Source: JANNNX01 sp031398745
Lineage (GTDB): Bacteria; Actinomycetota; Acidimicrobiia; Acidimicrobiales; CADCSY01
DNA: 38,588 nucleotides
NCBI GenBank assembly: GCA_031398745.1
Contig: JANNNX010000077.1
Coordinates: 1 to 38,588, forward strand
Direction: 5' to 3'
The translations under genes and the position numbers were made by a program. A model generated the notes under the pieces. The model had not been told where the DNA came from and ran no database searches. It worked only from the letters and a program-made list of their open reading frames with translations. The number at the start of each line of letters is the position of its first letter. The first letter of the stretch is position 1. This document shows positions 15,838 to 24,100 of this stretch, one piece after another.

Positions 15838-15931
15838 AGGGGACGGCCCGGCTCCCGCCGACGTCCCCGCCGAGGATGACTGTCACACCCCCGGCGCATA
15901 CTCCTCCCATCGAGACGATCGAGAGGAGCCG

Positions 15932-16177
15932 ATGATGGCCACCGCCACCCCCTGGACAGCCATTCCCCCGTACGCCGGTCCGAGCCCGACCGAGCAGTGC
16001 CGGCACACCCTGGTGGTCCACCACGACGGCAGCCTGGAGTGCGAAGGCTGGGAGTCCTGCCTGGCCGACGAGCTGCGCCACGACCACTCGATGGCCTGCG
16101 AGGCCCGGTCCTGCGACTGCTCCGAGCCGATCGAGCGGGTGCCCGCCTCCCCCCGTCCCTACGCCGCCGCCGCCTGA
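15932..16177 (+). CDS. 81-aa Cys/His-rich small protein, possible zinc binder
   Basis: This 81-aa soluble protein has no family I recognise. Its middle part carries six cysteines and several histidines in the order CRH, C, C, HDH, C, CDC (residues about 23-64), which suggests a small zinc-binding domain or redox protein. The ATG is preceded by GAGAGGAG, a good ribosome-binding site. The next gene starts 34 nt downstream and a nuclease gene follows, so the three may be one transcript. The N- and C-termini are Pro/Ala-rich and probably disordered. Confidence 0.6.
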   Translation: MMATATPWTAIPPYAGPSPTEQCRHTLVVHHDGSLECEGWESCLADELRHDHSMACEARSCDCSEPIERVPASPRPYAAAA

Positions 16178-16211
16178 GCGGCCCGCCCTCCGAGCCCCGA
16201 GGAACGACACC

Positions 16212-16427
16212 GTGCCCCCCACCACCGCCCGTTCAGTCCCACGACGGCGCCCGCCCTCACGGCGGCCGAGCACCCCGCCGAGGTCCGCTGGCCAGCAGCA
16301 CCTCCTCCCCGAGCGCCCGGCCAGCTGGCAGCTCGACCCGCGCACCCGGGACCGCGGCCGCCGGGGGGTGGCCGCCGCCCGGGCCGCCTTGCGGGCAGCC
16401 GCCGCCCGCGTCGACGCCGCCGCCTGA
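16212..16427 (+). CDS. 71-aa basic small protein, unknown
   Basis: This 71-aa protein is very rich in Arg and Pro in its first half, with an Ala/Arg-rich helix in the second half (GRRGVAAARAALRAAAA). Similar short proteins with a 'LD.RTR..GR.G.A.AR' pattern are, as I remember, common in actinobacteria without known function; I cannot check this. The GTG has GAGGAAC upstream. It sits 34 nt after the Cys-rich gene and 8 nt before the thermonuclease gene. The high Arg content may point to nucleic-acid binding, but high-GC sequence gives such composition easily, so the call is tentative. Confidence 0.45.
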   Translation: MPPTTARSVPRRRPPSRRPSTPPRSAGQQHLLPERPASWQLDPRTRDRGRRGVAAARAALRAAAARVDAAA

Positions 16428-16435
16428 GCACCAAG

Positions 16436-16978
16436 GTGGTCTTGCGAGCCCGGACGGCCCGAACCCTGCTGGGCATCGTTCTCGCCACCCCGGTCCTGGT
16501 GGCGCTGGCCATGACCCAGGTCGGGCAATCCACCTCGGCCGACGAGAGCGGAGGCGAGGGCCGGGCCGTGGTCGAGCGGGTCGTCGACGGCGACACCATC
16601 GTCGTGCGGATCGAGGGCTCGAGCGAGAAGATCCGTCTCATCGGCATCGACACCCCCGAGTCGGTCGACCCCCGGAGCCCGGTCGAGTGCTTCGGCACCG
16701 AAGCCAGCGCCCGCACCGCCGAACTCCTGCCCGAGGGCACCGAAGTCGATCTGGTCCGCGACGTCGAGGCCCGCGACCGCTACGACCGGCTCCTGGCCTA
16801 CGTCTACCGGGCCTCCGACGGGCTCTTCGTGAACGAGGCGCTCGCCCGCGACGGCTACGCCGTGCTGTCGACCTACCCCCCCAACGTGGCCCACGTCGAA
16901 GCCCTCCAAGCCGCGGTGGCCGACGCCCGCTCGGCGGGGCGAGGCCTGTGGGCCAGCTGCCCCGCCCCCGAGGACTGA
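16436..16978 (+). CDS. Thermonuclease (SNase-like), exported or membrane-anchored
   Basis: This 180-aa protein has an N-terminal signal or anchor segment (ARTLLGIVLATPVLVALAM) followed by a staphylococcal-nuclease domain from about residue 42. The catalytic residues are visible: the calcium aspartate in VVDGDTIVV, the arginine in KIRLIGIDTPES with the adjacent glutamate, and the second arginine in EARDRYDRLLAYVY. The C-terminus RGLWASCPA is typical. The enzyme would cleave DNA or RNA outside the cell or at its surface, perhaps for phosphate or nucleotide use. The GTG start is 8 nt after the preceding small gene, with no strong ribosome-binding site. Confidence 0.88.
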   Translation: MVLRARTARTLLGIVLATPVLVALAMTQVGQSTSADESGGEGRAVVERVVDGDTIVVRIEGSSEKIRLIGIDTPESVDPRSPVECFGTEASARTAELLPEGTEVDLVRDVEARDRYDRLLAYVYRASDGLFVNEALARDGYAVLSTYPPNVAHVEALQAAVADARSAGRGLWASCPAPED

Positions 16979-17004
16979 CCCAGGGGACCCGGTCGCCGCG
17001 CCGG

Positions 17005-17010
17005 TACGGT
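17005..17010 (+). promoter_or_regulatory. -10 element, leaderless start of the YdjC-fold gene
   Basis: TACGGT is followed by GACGGTCC and the GTG at 17019, an 8-nt spacing. Confidence 0.55.
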
Positions 17011-17018
17011 GACGGTCC

Positions 17019-17849
17019 GTGACCACCCTGGCCGAGCGACTCGGCCACCCCCCTGGTGCCCGGCTGCTCATCGTCACCTGCGACGACCTGGGCACGACGC
17101 ACGCCGCCAACGCCGGCACCTTCGATGCGGTCCGAGCCGGGATCGCCACCGGGGCCTCCCTGGTGGTGCCGGCACCGTGGGCTCGACTGGCCGCGGCCGG
17201 CTACCGCGGTGAGGACGTCGGCGTCCAGCTCGACCTCAACGCCCCCTGGGACCTCTACCGGTGGGGCCCGCTCACCGACGCACCGTCGCTGCTCGACGGC
17301 AACGGTGGCTTCCCCCGGTCACGGGCCGAGCTGTGGGACCACGCCGATCTCGACGAGGTGCGCCGGGAGTGCCGGACCCAGATCGAGCGGGCGATCCTCT
17401 GGGGCTTCGACGTCAGTCACCTGAGCTCGCAACTCGATGCCCTCTGCCTTCGGCCCGAGTTCTTCGACATCTACCTCGACCTGGCGGTCGAGCTCGGCCT
17501 GCCGATCCGCCTCCCCGGGCCCGCCGTGGAGCGGGGCGCCGGCTTCCCGTTCCGGAGCCTGGCCGCCGAGGCCGGCGTGGTGTTCCCGGACCACGTCCTC
17601 AGCGGCGCCGAGACCGTCACCCGGGCCTCGTTCGAGGCGCTCCTGGTCGAGCTGCCTCCCGGGGTCAGCGAGCTTCCGGTGACCCCGGCCATCGACACCG
17701 CCGAAGTGCGAGCGGCCGCGCCCGACTGGGCCCAACGGGTCGAGGCCCACTCCTGGCTGACCGATGGCGACCTGGCGTCGTTGGCCGACCGGGTCGGGGT
17801 GACCCTCGTCGGCTACCGGGCGCTCCGCCAGCTCCAACGCGACGGGTAA
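17019..17849 (+). CDS. YdjC/ChbG-fold protein with substituted metal ligands
   Basis: This 276-aa protein matches the YdjC/ChbG carbohydrate deacetylase family over its whole length: LLIVTCDDLGTTHAAN at the N-terminus, then DLYRWGPLTDAPSLLDGNGG, DLDEVRRECRTQIERA and LRPEFFDIYLDLAVELGLP. Active members bind a divalent metal through an Asp in the DD motif, a His in 'GVHL' and a His in 'DSH'. Here D22-D23 remain, but the first histidine is Q70 (GVQLDLN) and the 'DSH' site reads S136-S137-Q138. Two histidine ligands are thus glutamine. It may have lost deacetylase activity or changed its metal or role. The GTG start is placed by a -10 8 nt upstream. Confidence 0.83.
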   Translation: MTTLAERLGHPPGARLLIVTCDDLGTTHAANAGTFDAVRAGIATGASLVVPAPWARLAAAGYRGEDVGVQLDLNAPWDLYRWGPLTDAPSLLDGNGGFPRSRAELWDHADLDEVRRECRTQIERAILWGFDVSHLSSQLDALCLRPEFFDIYLDLAVELGLPIRLPGPAVERGAGFPFRSLAAEAGVVFPDHVLSGAETVTRASFEALLVELPPGVSELPVTPAIDTAEVRAAAPDWAQRVEAHSWLTDGDLASLADRVGVTLVGYRALRQLQRDG

Positions 17850-17877
17850 CGGCCGGCCAGGCCCCACCCGCGGCCGC

Positions 17878-18267
17878 TCAGAACTCGGTCTGTCGGCAGA
17901 GCTCCTCTTCGATAGCGACGTACTCGGCCTTGGTCGTGATCGGCATCAGCGACATCAGCTTGCCCAGGTCGCCCTCAGCCTGCACCCGCCCGGACATGAA
18001 GCCCTCCTGCACCAGGAGGTCGCGCTTGGCGATCTTCACCGCGTCGTCGTAGCTACTGGTCAGGGTCACCTCGGCATCGGCCAACTCACCGAGCGCCTGC
18101 TCGAGGGTGTGACCGTCCTCGATCACCCGGTAGTAGCGGACCGTGCTCCCGTCGGGCAGCCCGTTCACCACCTGCTGGAGCCGGACACTCGCGCCGGGCG
18201 TGTGCGGGAAGGTGGCCGCCAACCGGCGAGCGAGGTCCATCCACTCCTGGCTCAAGAACGCGGCCAT
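17878..18267 (-). CDS. SCP2 sterol-transfer-domain protein
   Basis: This 129-aa protein consists of an SCP2-like lipid-binding domain. The first part MAAFLSQEWMDLARRLAATFP and the central YYRVIEDGHTLEQALGELADAEVTLT, quoted here as VIEDGHTLEQALGELADAEV, match actinobacterial members, with the later segment QEGFMSGRVQAEGDLGKLM marking the usual hydrophobic-tunnel end. These proteins bind lipids or sterol-like ligands in the cytoplasm; the ligand is unknown. It follows mca by 30 bp on the same strand and is probably co-transcribed, though I see no metabolic link. Its 3' end faces that of the YdjC-fold gene 28 bp away. Confidence 0.88.
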   Translation of the reverse strand: MAAFLSQEWMDLARRLAATFPHTPGASVRLQQVVNGLPDGSTVRYYRVIEDGHTLEQALGELADAEVTLTSSYDDAVKIAKRDLLVQEGFMSGRVQAEGDLGKLMSLMPITTKAEYVAIEEELCRQTEF

Positions 18268-18297
18268 GGTGCTCCTCCGTGCGATCGCGGGTCGGCG

Positions 18298-19176
18298 TCA
18301 GCGACCGGGCGCCGGCACGCCGGCGAACAGGTCGGTCTCGGGCAGCTCGCTCTCGACCAGCGAGCGGGCCAGGCGGTACTCCTCGTAGGGGTGGATGCTG
18401 TCGGCCTCGTCGTCGGGCAGGCCGAACCACATCGGATGGGCGGGGTCGACCTGGGTCCGGTGGGCCAGGAGGGCCAGGCGACGGGCGGCCACATGACCCT
18501 GGAGATCGATCGAGGTGGTGACCTCCTCCGCCGCCGGTCGGGGTCGGGCCCGCATCTCGGCCACGAACGGCGGGAGCTCGAGCCCGAGCTCCTCCATGCG
18601 GGCGAAGGTCGCTTCCATGCGAGCCACCGACCAGACGTTGTAATAGAGCTTCAGCGGCTGCCAGGGCTCCCCGGCCTCGGGGTAGGCCGACGGGTCCCCG
18701 GCCCGGTCGAAGGCCAGCACCGTGATCTCGTGGACCCGCAGGTGGTCGGGGTGGGGATAGCCCTCCTGGTCCTCGCCGTAGGTGATGATCACCTGGGGTC
18801 GATGGGTCCGGATGGCGGCCACCAAGCGGCCCACGGCCTCGTCGAGGTCGGCCCGGGCGAAGCAATCGGGGTGCTCGTTGGGCGGCGTCCCGGGCATGCC
18901 CGAGTCGCGGTAGCCGAGCAGGACCAGCTCGTGGTAGCCGATGATCTGCACGGCCTGGCCGAGCTCGGTCATCCGGTAGGCGAAGAGGTTCTCGTGGACG
19001 TCGGAGCGATCCATGGCCGGATTGAGGATGTCGCCGGCCTCTCCCCCGGTGCAGGTGACCAGCACCGCCTTCACCCCGGCAGCCACGTAGCGGGCGGTGG
19101 TGGCCGCCCCCTTCGAGGCCTCGTCGTCAGGATGGGCGTGGACCGACAGTAGGCAGAGCGGGGCGTTCTCAGGCAT
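18298..19176 (-). CDS. mca: Mycothiol S-conjugate amidase Mca
   Basis: Mca cleaves mycothiol S-conjugates, releasing a mercapturic acid for export and GlcN-Ins for recycling, in the cytoplasm. The 292-aa protein has the zinc motif AHPDDE (H15, D18) in VHAHPDDEASKGAATTARY, the block CTGGEAGDILNPAMD, and the second histidine in GYPHPDHLRVHE. The longer inserts and the KGAATTARY string are closer to Mca than to MshB, the related mycothiol biosynthetic deacetylase. The ATG has a -10 TAGCCT 8 nt upstream. Its presence implies that the organism makes mycothiol and is thus an actinobacterium. Confidence 0.9.
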   Translation of the reverse strand: MPENAPLCLLSVHAHPDDEASKGAATTARYVAAGVKAVLVTCTGGEAGDILNPAMDRSDVHENLFAYRMTELGQAVQIIGYHELVLLGYRDSGMPGTPPNEHPDCFARADLDEAVGRLVAAIRTHRPQVIITYGEDQEGYPHPDHLRVHEITVLAFDRAGDPSAYPEAGEPWQPLKLYYNVWSVARMEATFARMEELGLELPPFVAEMRARPRPAAEEVTTSIDLQGHVAARRLALLAHRTQVDPAHPMWFGLPDDEADSIHPYEEYRLARSLVESELPETDLFAGVPAPGR

Positions 19177-19184
19177 GGCCGCAG

Positions 19185-19190
19185 AGGCTA
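19185..19190 (-). promoter_or_regulatory. -10 element, leaderless start of mca
   Basis: TAGCCT on the minus strand is followed by CTGCGGCC and the ATG at 19176. Confidence 0.55.
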
Positions 19191-19197
19191 ACGAGGC

Positions 19198-20151
19198 TCA
19201 GGTCCCGGCCAGGCGCTCGACCACCGGAGCCAGCGCCTCCATGGCCCCGGGCCCGGCCACCACCACGTAGGAGATGCCGAAGCGCTCCCGGTTGGCCTGG
19301 AGCTGGTCGACCAGCTCCTCGGGAGTGCCGATGAGGTGGTTGGGCGAATCGAGGACGTCGTCGATGCTGACCTCGCGGTCCATGGTCTCGATCGCCATCC
19401 GCCCCATACGCCCCACCGCAGCCTCGGCCGCGGCGCGGCGGTCGTCGGTGATCGTCGGTGAGCTCAGCATCGACAGCTCGATCTGGTCGAAGCGCTCACC
19501 GGCCGCCTCCCGGAGCCATTCGATCTTGGTCCGGCAGTGGTCAGCCGAGTTGTTGGACACGATCACCCGACCCTGGGCGTCGGTCCCGTAAGAGATGTTC
19601 ACGATGTCGGCCCAGCGGCCGGCCACCCCCATGATCTTGGGGCTCCCGGCACCGACCAGGATCGGCAGCTCAGCTCCCTGCACCGGCTTGAGGTCGTCGA
19701 GCTCGTGGACCTGGTAGTGCGTGCCCTCGAAGGTGGCCGGCCCCTCCGACCACATGGCCCGCATGAGCTGGATCGACTCCTCGAGGCGATCGATACGCAG
19801 ACCGGGCTGGTCGAAGGCGATGCCGGCCGAGTCGTACTCGGCCTTCATCCACCCGGCCCCGATGCCCAGCTCGAAGCGACCGCCCGACAGCACGTCGAAG
19901 GTCGCCACCTCCTTGGCCAGCACCGCCGGGTGGCGGAAGTCGTTGCACAGGACCATCGTCCCGATGCGGATGGTCGAGGTGGCGGCGGCCGCGAAGGCCA
20001 GCATCTCGAGGGGCGCCATGCCCATGCCGAAGTGGTCGCCGGTGGTGACCACCGAGTAGCCGAGGTCCTCGGCCTGGCGGGCGGTGTCGGCGATCGAGCC
20101 CCCGCCGGGGCCCATGCCCGTCTGCACCCCGAATCGGAACGGCTTGGTCAC
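19198..20151 (-). CDS. LLM-class F420-dependent oxidoreductase
   Basis: This 317-aa protein is a luciferase-like (TIM-barrel) oxidoreductase. The pattern FGVQTGMGPGGGSIADTARQ, then AEDLGYSVVTTGDHFG, and VLSGGRFELGIGAGWMKAEYD is that of actinobacterial LLM proteins, most of which use F420; the window also carries cofC. Substrate and reaction are unknown. The GTG start has GGGGGAG upstream, so it has a leader rather than being leaderless. It is upstream of mca on the same strand with a 21-bp gap, but mca has its own -10 in that gap. Confidence 0.88.
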   Translation of the reverse strand: MTKPFRFGVQTGMGPGGGSIADTARQAEDLGYSVVTTGDHFGMGMAPLEMLAFAAAATSTIRIGTMVLCNDFRHPAVLAKEVATFDVLSGGRFELGIGAGWMKAEYDSAGIAFDQPGLRIDRLEESIQLMRAMWSEGPATFEGTHYQVHELDDLKPVQGAELPILVGAGSPKIMGVAGRWADIVNISYGTDAQGRVIVSNNSADHCRTKIEWLREAAGERFDQIELSMLSSPTITDDRRAAAEAAVGRMGRMAIETMDREVSIDDVLDSPNHLIGTPEELVDQLQANRERFGISYVVVAGPGAMEALAPVVERLAGT

Positions 20152-20253
20152 AGCAACTCCCCCGTCGTCGAGCCCGGGAAAGTACCAGGCGTCGATCCAG
20201 GCGAGGATGGCCAGGGCGAGGTGGCGCGCAACTCTTCCAGCGGTGCTCGCGGG

Positions 20254-20505
20254 TCAGCCCGTAACTGGAGTACTCCGTGACGACGCACTGTTATTCGCGG
20301 ACGCCCACAAAGGCCGGTCAAGGCCGCGGATTATCCACGTCCCGGCGATGATCGAGAGTGGTAGGCCGACCACATGTGTGATCGTCCGGCTCGCGTCCTG
20401 GACCACAACCAGGTTCCAGGTCACGTTCACGGTCGGCGTCACAAAGAAGACCAAGACCACGACACACCAAACCAGGATCCGGAGCCCCGACCCTAGGAGG
20501 TGCAC
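20254..20505 (-). CDS. Possible 83-aa small membrane protein
   Basis: This frame encodes a protein with two predicted membrane segments, around LRILVWCVVVLVFFVTPTV and VVGLPLSIIAGTWII, and a short polar tail. The GTG at 20505 is a guess, since the open frame continues upstream to 20715 but that part is Arg-rich and reads like noncoding sequence. No ribosome-binding site is clear. It lies downstream of another small membrane-protein gene on the same strand, with a 148-bp gap. No family is recognised, and codon use is less GC-biased than in neighbours. Confidence 0.4.
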   Translation of the reverse strand: MHLLGSGLRILVWCVVVLVFFVTPTVNVTWNLVVVQDASRTITHVVGLPLSIIAGTWIIRGLDRPLWASANNSASSRSTPVTG

Positions 20506-20653
20506 GGCAACCGGCGACGCGTTGATGGGTCGCCGTAGACGTTGGCGCAGCCGCCCTGGATGGGCTCGCTGTCGCACGAGAACGCCACGACGAGAGAAGG
20601 CCCTCCGCTCAACGGCGGGCGGCGAACTGCTGGTTCGGTTCGCGATCCAGAAA

Positions 20654-20863
20654 TCAGGGCGCCGGCCATATCCCACCCCCGTTCGGGCTCCCCCCGGTCG
20701 GGTCCTCGTGTTCATCCGCTCGTCGCAGATCCTCGGGGGGCTGGAGCGAGGAGCTATATCGTCGCGCGCTACGGGCGGTTGCCCAAAGGAAAGCGACGAC
20801 CACTCCTAGCCCGACAAGAAAGAACCCAAACGAGTACACACCTTCAAGAGAGCCGGAATCCAT
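20654..20863 (-). CDS. 69-aa single-pass membrane protein, unknown
   Basis: The ATG at 20863 has a near-perfect ribosome-binding site, GGAGGAG, 5 nt upstream, the best in this island. The 69-aa product has a short N-terminus (MDSGSLEG), one membrane segment (VYSFGFFLVGLGVVVAFLWA), a basic stretch (RSARRYSS) and a polar, acidic cytoplasmic tail. An upstream in-frame ATG at 20920 would add 19 residues but lacks such a site. No family is recognised. The arrangement suggests a small membrane-bound partner or regulator, or a protein from a mobile segment; neither can be shown. Confidence 0.6.
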   Translation of the reverse strand: MDSGSLEGVYSFGFFLVGLGVVVAFLWATARSARRYSSSLQPPEDLRRADEHEDPTGGSPNGGGIWPAP

Positions 20864-21071
20864 TCTTTCTCCTCCGATCAGCCCAGGAGAGTCGCAGCTC
20901 GTCACCGACGAGCACTCCACCTACCCGGATAGGTAGTCCAGCGGCCTGCCGCCATTTCGTAGCACTTGCAGAGCGTGTATTGAGATAGTCGGAACAGGGA
21001 GCACTGTATCCAGCCACCGCCTCGTCGTGGCGAAAGACGTCCACCAGATGACCGCCAAGATCACCGTGCAC
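20844..21071 (-). CDS. Doubtful 75-aa frame overlapping the next gene start
   Basis: This open frame from a GTG ends 20 bp inside the following 69-aa gene, so its 3' end carries that gene's ribosome-binding site, as in coupled pairs. The product is soluble, with no recognised motif, and codon use is weakly biased. It could be real, a fragment of a decayed gene, or chance. Confidence 0.22.
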   Translation of the reverse strand: MHGDLGGHLVDVFRHDEAVAGYSAPCSDYLNTRSASATKWRQAAGLPIRVGGVLVGDELRLSWADRRRKNGFRLS

Positions 21072-21125
21072 CTCGTGACGATGAATGCAGCGCGTGGCCC
21101 GTGAGCGTGGGAGCGGCTCGCGCCC

Positions 21126-24100
21126 TCACCGGAAGTCGCGGGAGCCGGCGGTGGCCACCACCGGCAAGGGTTCGAGGGCGTCGGCCACCACGTTGACCAC
21201 CCCGTCGACCCGCTCGAGGATCCCCCGCACGACCAACGCCGGCGAGGAGACGGCCACCTGCCGGTGGCGCTGCCACACCCCAGCCGAGCAGATGACGTTC
21301 ACCAGCCCGGTCTCGTCCTCGAGGTTGAGGAAGATCGTCCCCGACGCGGTCGCCGGGCGCTGGCGGTGGGTGACCACCCCGGCCACCCGCACCCGGCGCC
21401 CCGGCTCAGCCGTCGCCAAGTCGGTGGCGGTCAGCACCCCGCGGGCCTCGAGCTCGCCTCGGAGGTGCTCGGTCGGGTGGGAATCGACCGAGAGGCCGGT
21501 GGCCCACAGGTCGGCCACCGTCTCCTCCGGCGGGGTCATCCCCGCCAGCCGGGGGGCGTCGAACCCGGTGACCACCCCGGGGAGGTGATCGGCCCCGGCC
21601 GGGCCGGGCCGAGCCTGGGCCGCGGCCCCGGCCGCCCACAACCCCCGGCGCCGGTCGAGCCCGAGGCACGCCTCCAGCGCACCGGCGGTGGCCAGGGCCT
21701 CCAGCGCGGCCTGGGGTACCCCCACCCGACGGACCAGGTCTTCGAGCGAGGCGTAGGGCCGCCCCGCGGCGATCCGCTCGGCCAGTTCGGTACCCACCGA
21801 GCGCACCGAGGCCAGGCCCAGGCGCACCGCATAGCCCCCGGTGGAGGTCGGATCGGCCTCCAGGGTGGCGGTGGCCGAGCTGGCATGGAGGTCGGGACGA
21901 CGCACCGCCACCCCGTGGCGACGGGCGTCGCGGACCAGGGAGTGGGGTGACCAGAAGCCCATGGGCTGGGCGTTCAGCAAGGCGGCGGTGAACGCCGCCG
22001 GGTGGCGGAGCTTGAACCAGGCGCTGGCGTAGACCAGGTAGGCAAAGCTCACCGAGTGGCTCTCGGGGAAGCCGAAGTTGGCGAAGGCGGCCAGCTTCTC
22101 GTAGAGGGCATCGGCCGTCGCCCCGGTGATCCCCCGCTCGGCCATGCCCGCGTAGAAGCGGCCCCGGAGCCGGGCCATGCGCTCGGTCGAGCGCTTCGAG
22201 CCCATGGCCTGGCGCAGCTGGTCGGCCTCGCCGGGGCTGAAGCCGGCCACGTCGATGGCCATCTGCATGAGCTGCTCCTGGAACAGCGGGACGCCGAGGG
22301 TCTTGGCCAGGCTCCGCTCGAGCAGAGGGTGGAGGAAGGTCACCGGCTCCACCCCGTTGCGGCGCCGGATGTAGGGGTGGACCGAGCCGCCCTGGATCGG
22401 CCCCGGGCGGATGAGGGCCACCTCGACCACCAGGTCGTAGAAGACGCGGGGTCGCAGCCGGGGCAGGGTCGCCATCTGGGCCCGGCTCTCGACCTGAAAG
22501 ACCCCGACCGTGTCGGCCGCCGACAGCAGCTCGTAGACCTCGTCCTCCTGCGGGATGGTGGCCAGGTCGATATCGACCCCCTGGTGGGCGGCCACCAGGT
22601 CGACCATGCCGTGGAGGGCCTCGAGCATGCCCAGGCCGAGAAGATCGAACTTCACCAACCCGATGGCCGCGCAGTCGTCCTTGTCCCACTGCAAGACGCT
22701 GCGCCCGGGCATGCGACCCCACTCGACCGGCACCACCTCGATCACCGGCCGGTCGCAGATGACCATCCCCCCGGAGTGGATGCCGAGGTGGCGGGGGAAG
22801 TCTTGGAGCTCGCTGGCCAGGGCCAGCACGTCAGCCGGGAGGGAGGGGTGGGCCTGGTCGCCCGCCAGGCGGTGGTACCCGTCGAGCTGGGCGGCCCAGG
22901 CGTCGAGCTGACCGGGGGCGTGGCCCAGGGCCCGGCCCACGTCCCGCACCGCGGAACGGGCCCGGTAGGTGATGACGTTGGCCACCTGGGCCGCCCGCTC
23001 ACGCCCGTGCAGCTCGTAGACGTGCTGGATGACCTCCTCCCGGCGCCCGCTCTCGATGTCGATGTCGATGTCGGGCGGGCCGTCGCGCTCGGGAGACAGG
23101 AATCGCTCGAAGAGCAGGTCGAGCGCCACCGGATCGGCGTTGGTGACCCCCAGCGAGTAGCAGACGGCCGAGTTGGCGGCCGACCCCCGGCCCTGGCAGA
23201 AGATGCCCGACCGGCGGCAGAAGTCGACCAGCTCCCACACCACGAGGAAGTAGCCGGCGAACCCCAGGGCATCGATGACGGCCAGCTCGTGGTCGATCTG
23301 GGCGTAGGCCCCCGAGATGCGCTCGGCGTCCCTCGAGCCGTAGCGCCGGGCCGCCCCCTCCTCGGTCAGCCGGCGTAGCCAGGTCATCTCGGTGTGGCCA
23401 TCGGGCACCGGGAAGTCGGCCAGCCCGGGCGCGACCAGCGCCAGGTCGAAGGCGAACGAGCGGCCGTAGTCGGCCGCCCGGGCGACCACCCCCGGGTAGC
23501 GGCGGAACCGCCGGGCCTGCTCGGCCCCCGACCGCAGGCAGGCCACCGGGGCCGCCGGCAGCCACCCGTCGGCCTGGTCGAGGCTGCGCCGCCCCCGAAT
23601 GGCGGCCAGCGCGGTGTGCAGCGGGAAGCGGGCCGGGGTGGCGTAGTGGACGTTGTTGGTGGCCACCACGTCGACCCTCGCCCGGGTGGCCAGCTCGGCC
23701 AGGGCGTCGTTGCGATGGCCATCGAGGGGATCGCCGTGGTCCCACAGCTCGACGGCCACGTGGTCGCGGCCGAAGGCCTCGACCAGCCGGGCCAGCTCGC
23801 GCCCGGCGGCGGCGGGCCCTTCGGCCACCAGGGCCGAGGCCAGCGCCCCCTTGCGACAGCCCGTGAGCACCTGCCAGCCACCCTGGTGCAGATCGGCCAG
23901 GGTGGCCAGGTCGGTGCGGGGCAGTCCCTTCTCGCCCCCCACCAGGTGGGCCTGGCCGATGGCTCGGGACAGGCTGGCGTAGCCCTCCGACCCCCGGGCC
24001 AGCACCAGCAGGTGGGTCCCGGTGGGATCGGGCTGGCCGGGAGGCCGCAGACGGGTGAGGCCGAGGGTGAGCTCGGCCCCGAACACCGTGGGCAGGCCCA

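Larger units (their letters stand above)
20152..21125. other. Gene-poor, lower-GC island
   Basis: Between the LLM gene and dnaE2 lie about 970 bp with much lower G+C than the rest; for example 20821-20880 has 29 G/C in 60, against more than 70% elsewhere. Only small minus-strand frames with plausible signals are present (see 20254-20505, 20654-20863, 20844-21071). No transposase, integrase, tRNA or direct repeats were recognised. It may be a recently acquired segment or a decayed locus. Confidence 0.6.

Noticed and set aside
20542..20988. A 148-codon plus-strand frame in the lower-GC island.
   Set aside because: There is no ribosome-binding site, composition is Arg/Ser/Pro-rich without domains, and the opposite strand has a small gene with a strong ribosome-binding site.
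20864..21125. A tRNA or integration site next to the lower-GC island.
   Set aside because: No cloverleaf, no T-loop sequence and no direct repeats flanking the island could be seen.
22002..23378. A 458-codon plus-strand frame opposite dnaE2.
   Set aside because: dnaE2 is certain on the other strand, and the antisense product has no recognisable domain and unusual composition.
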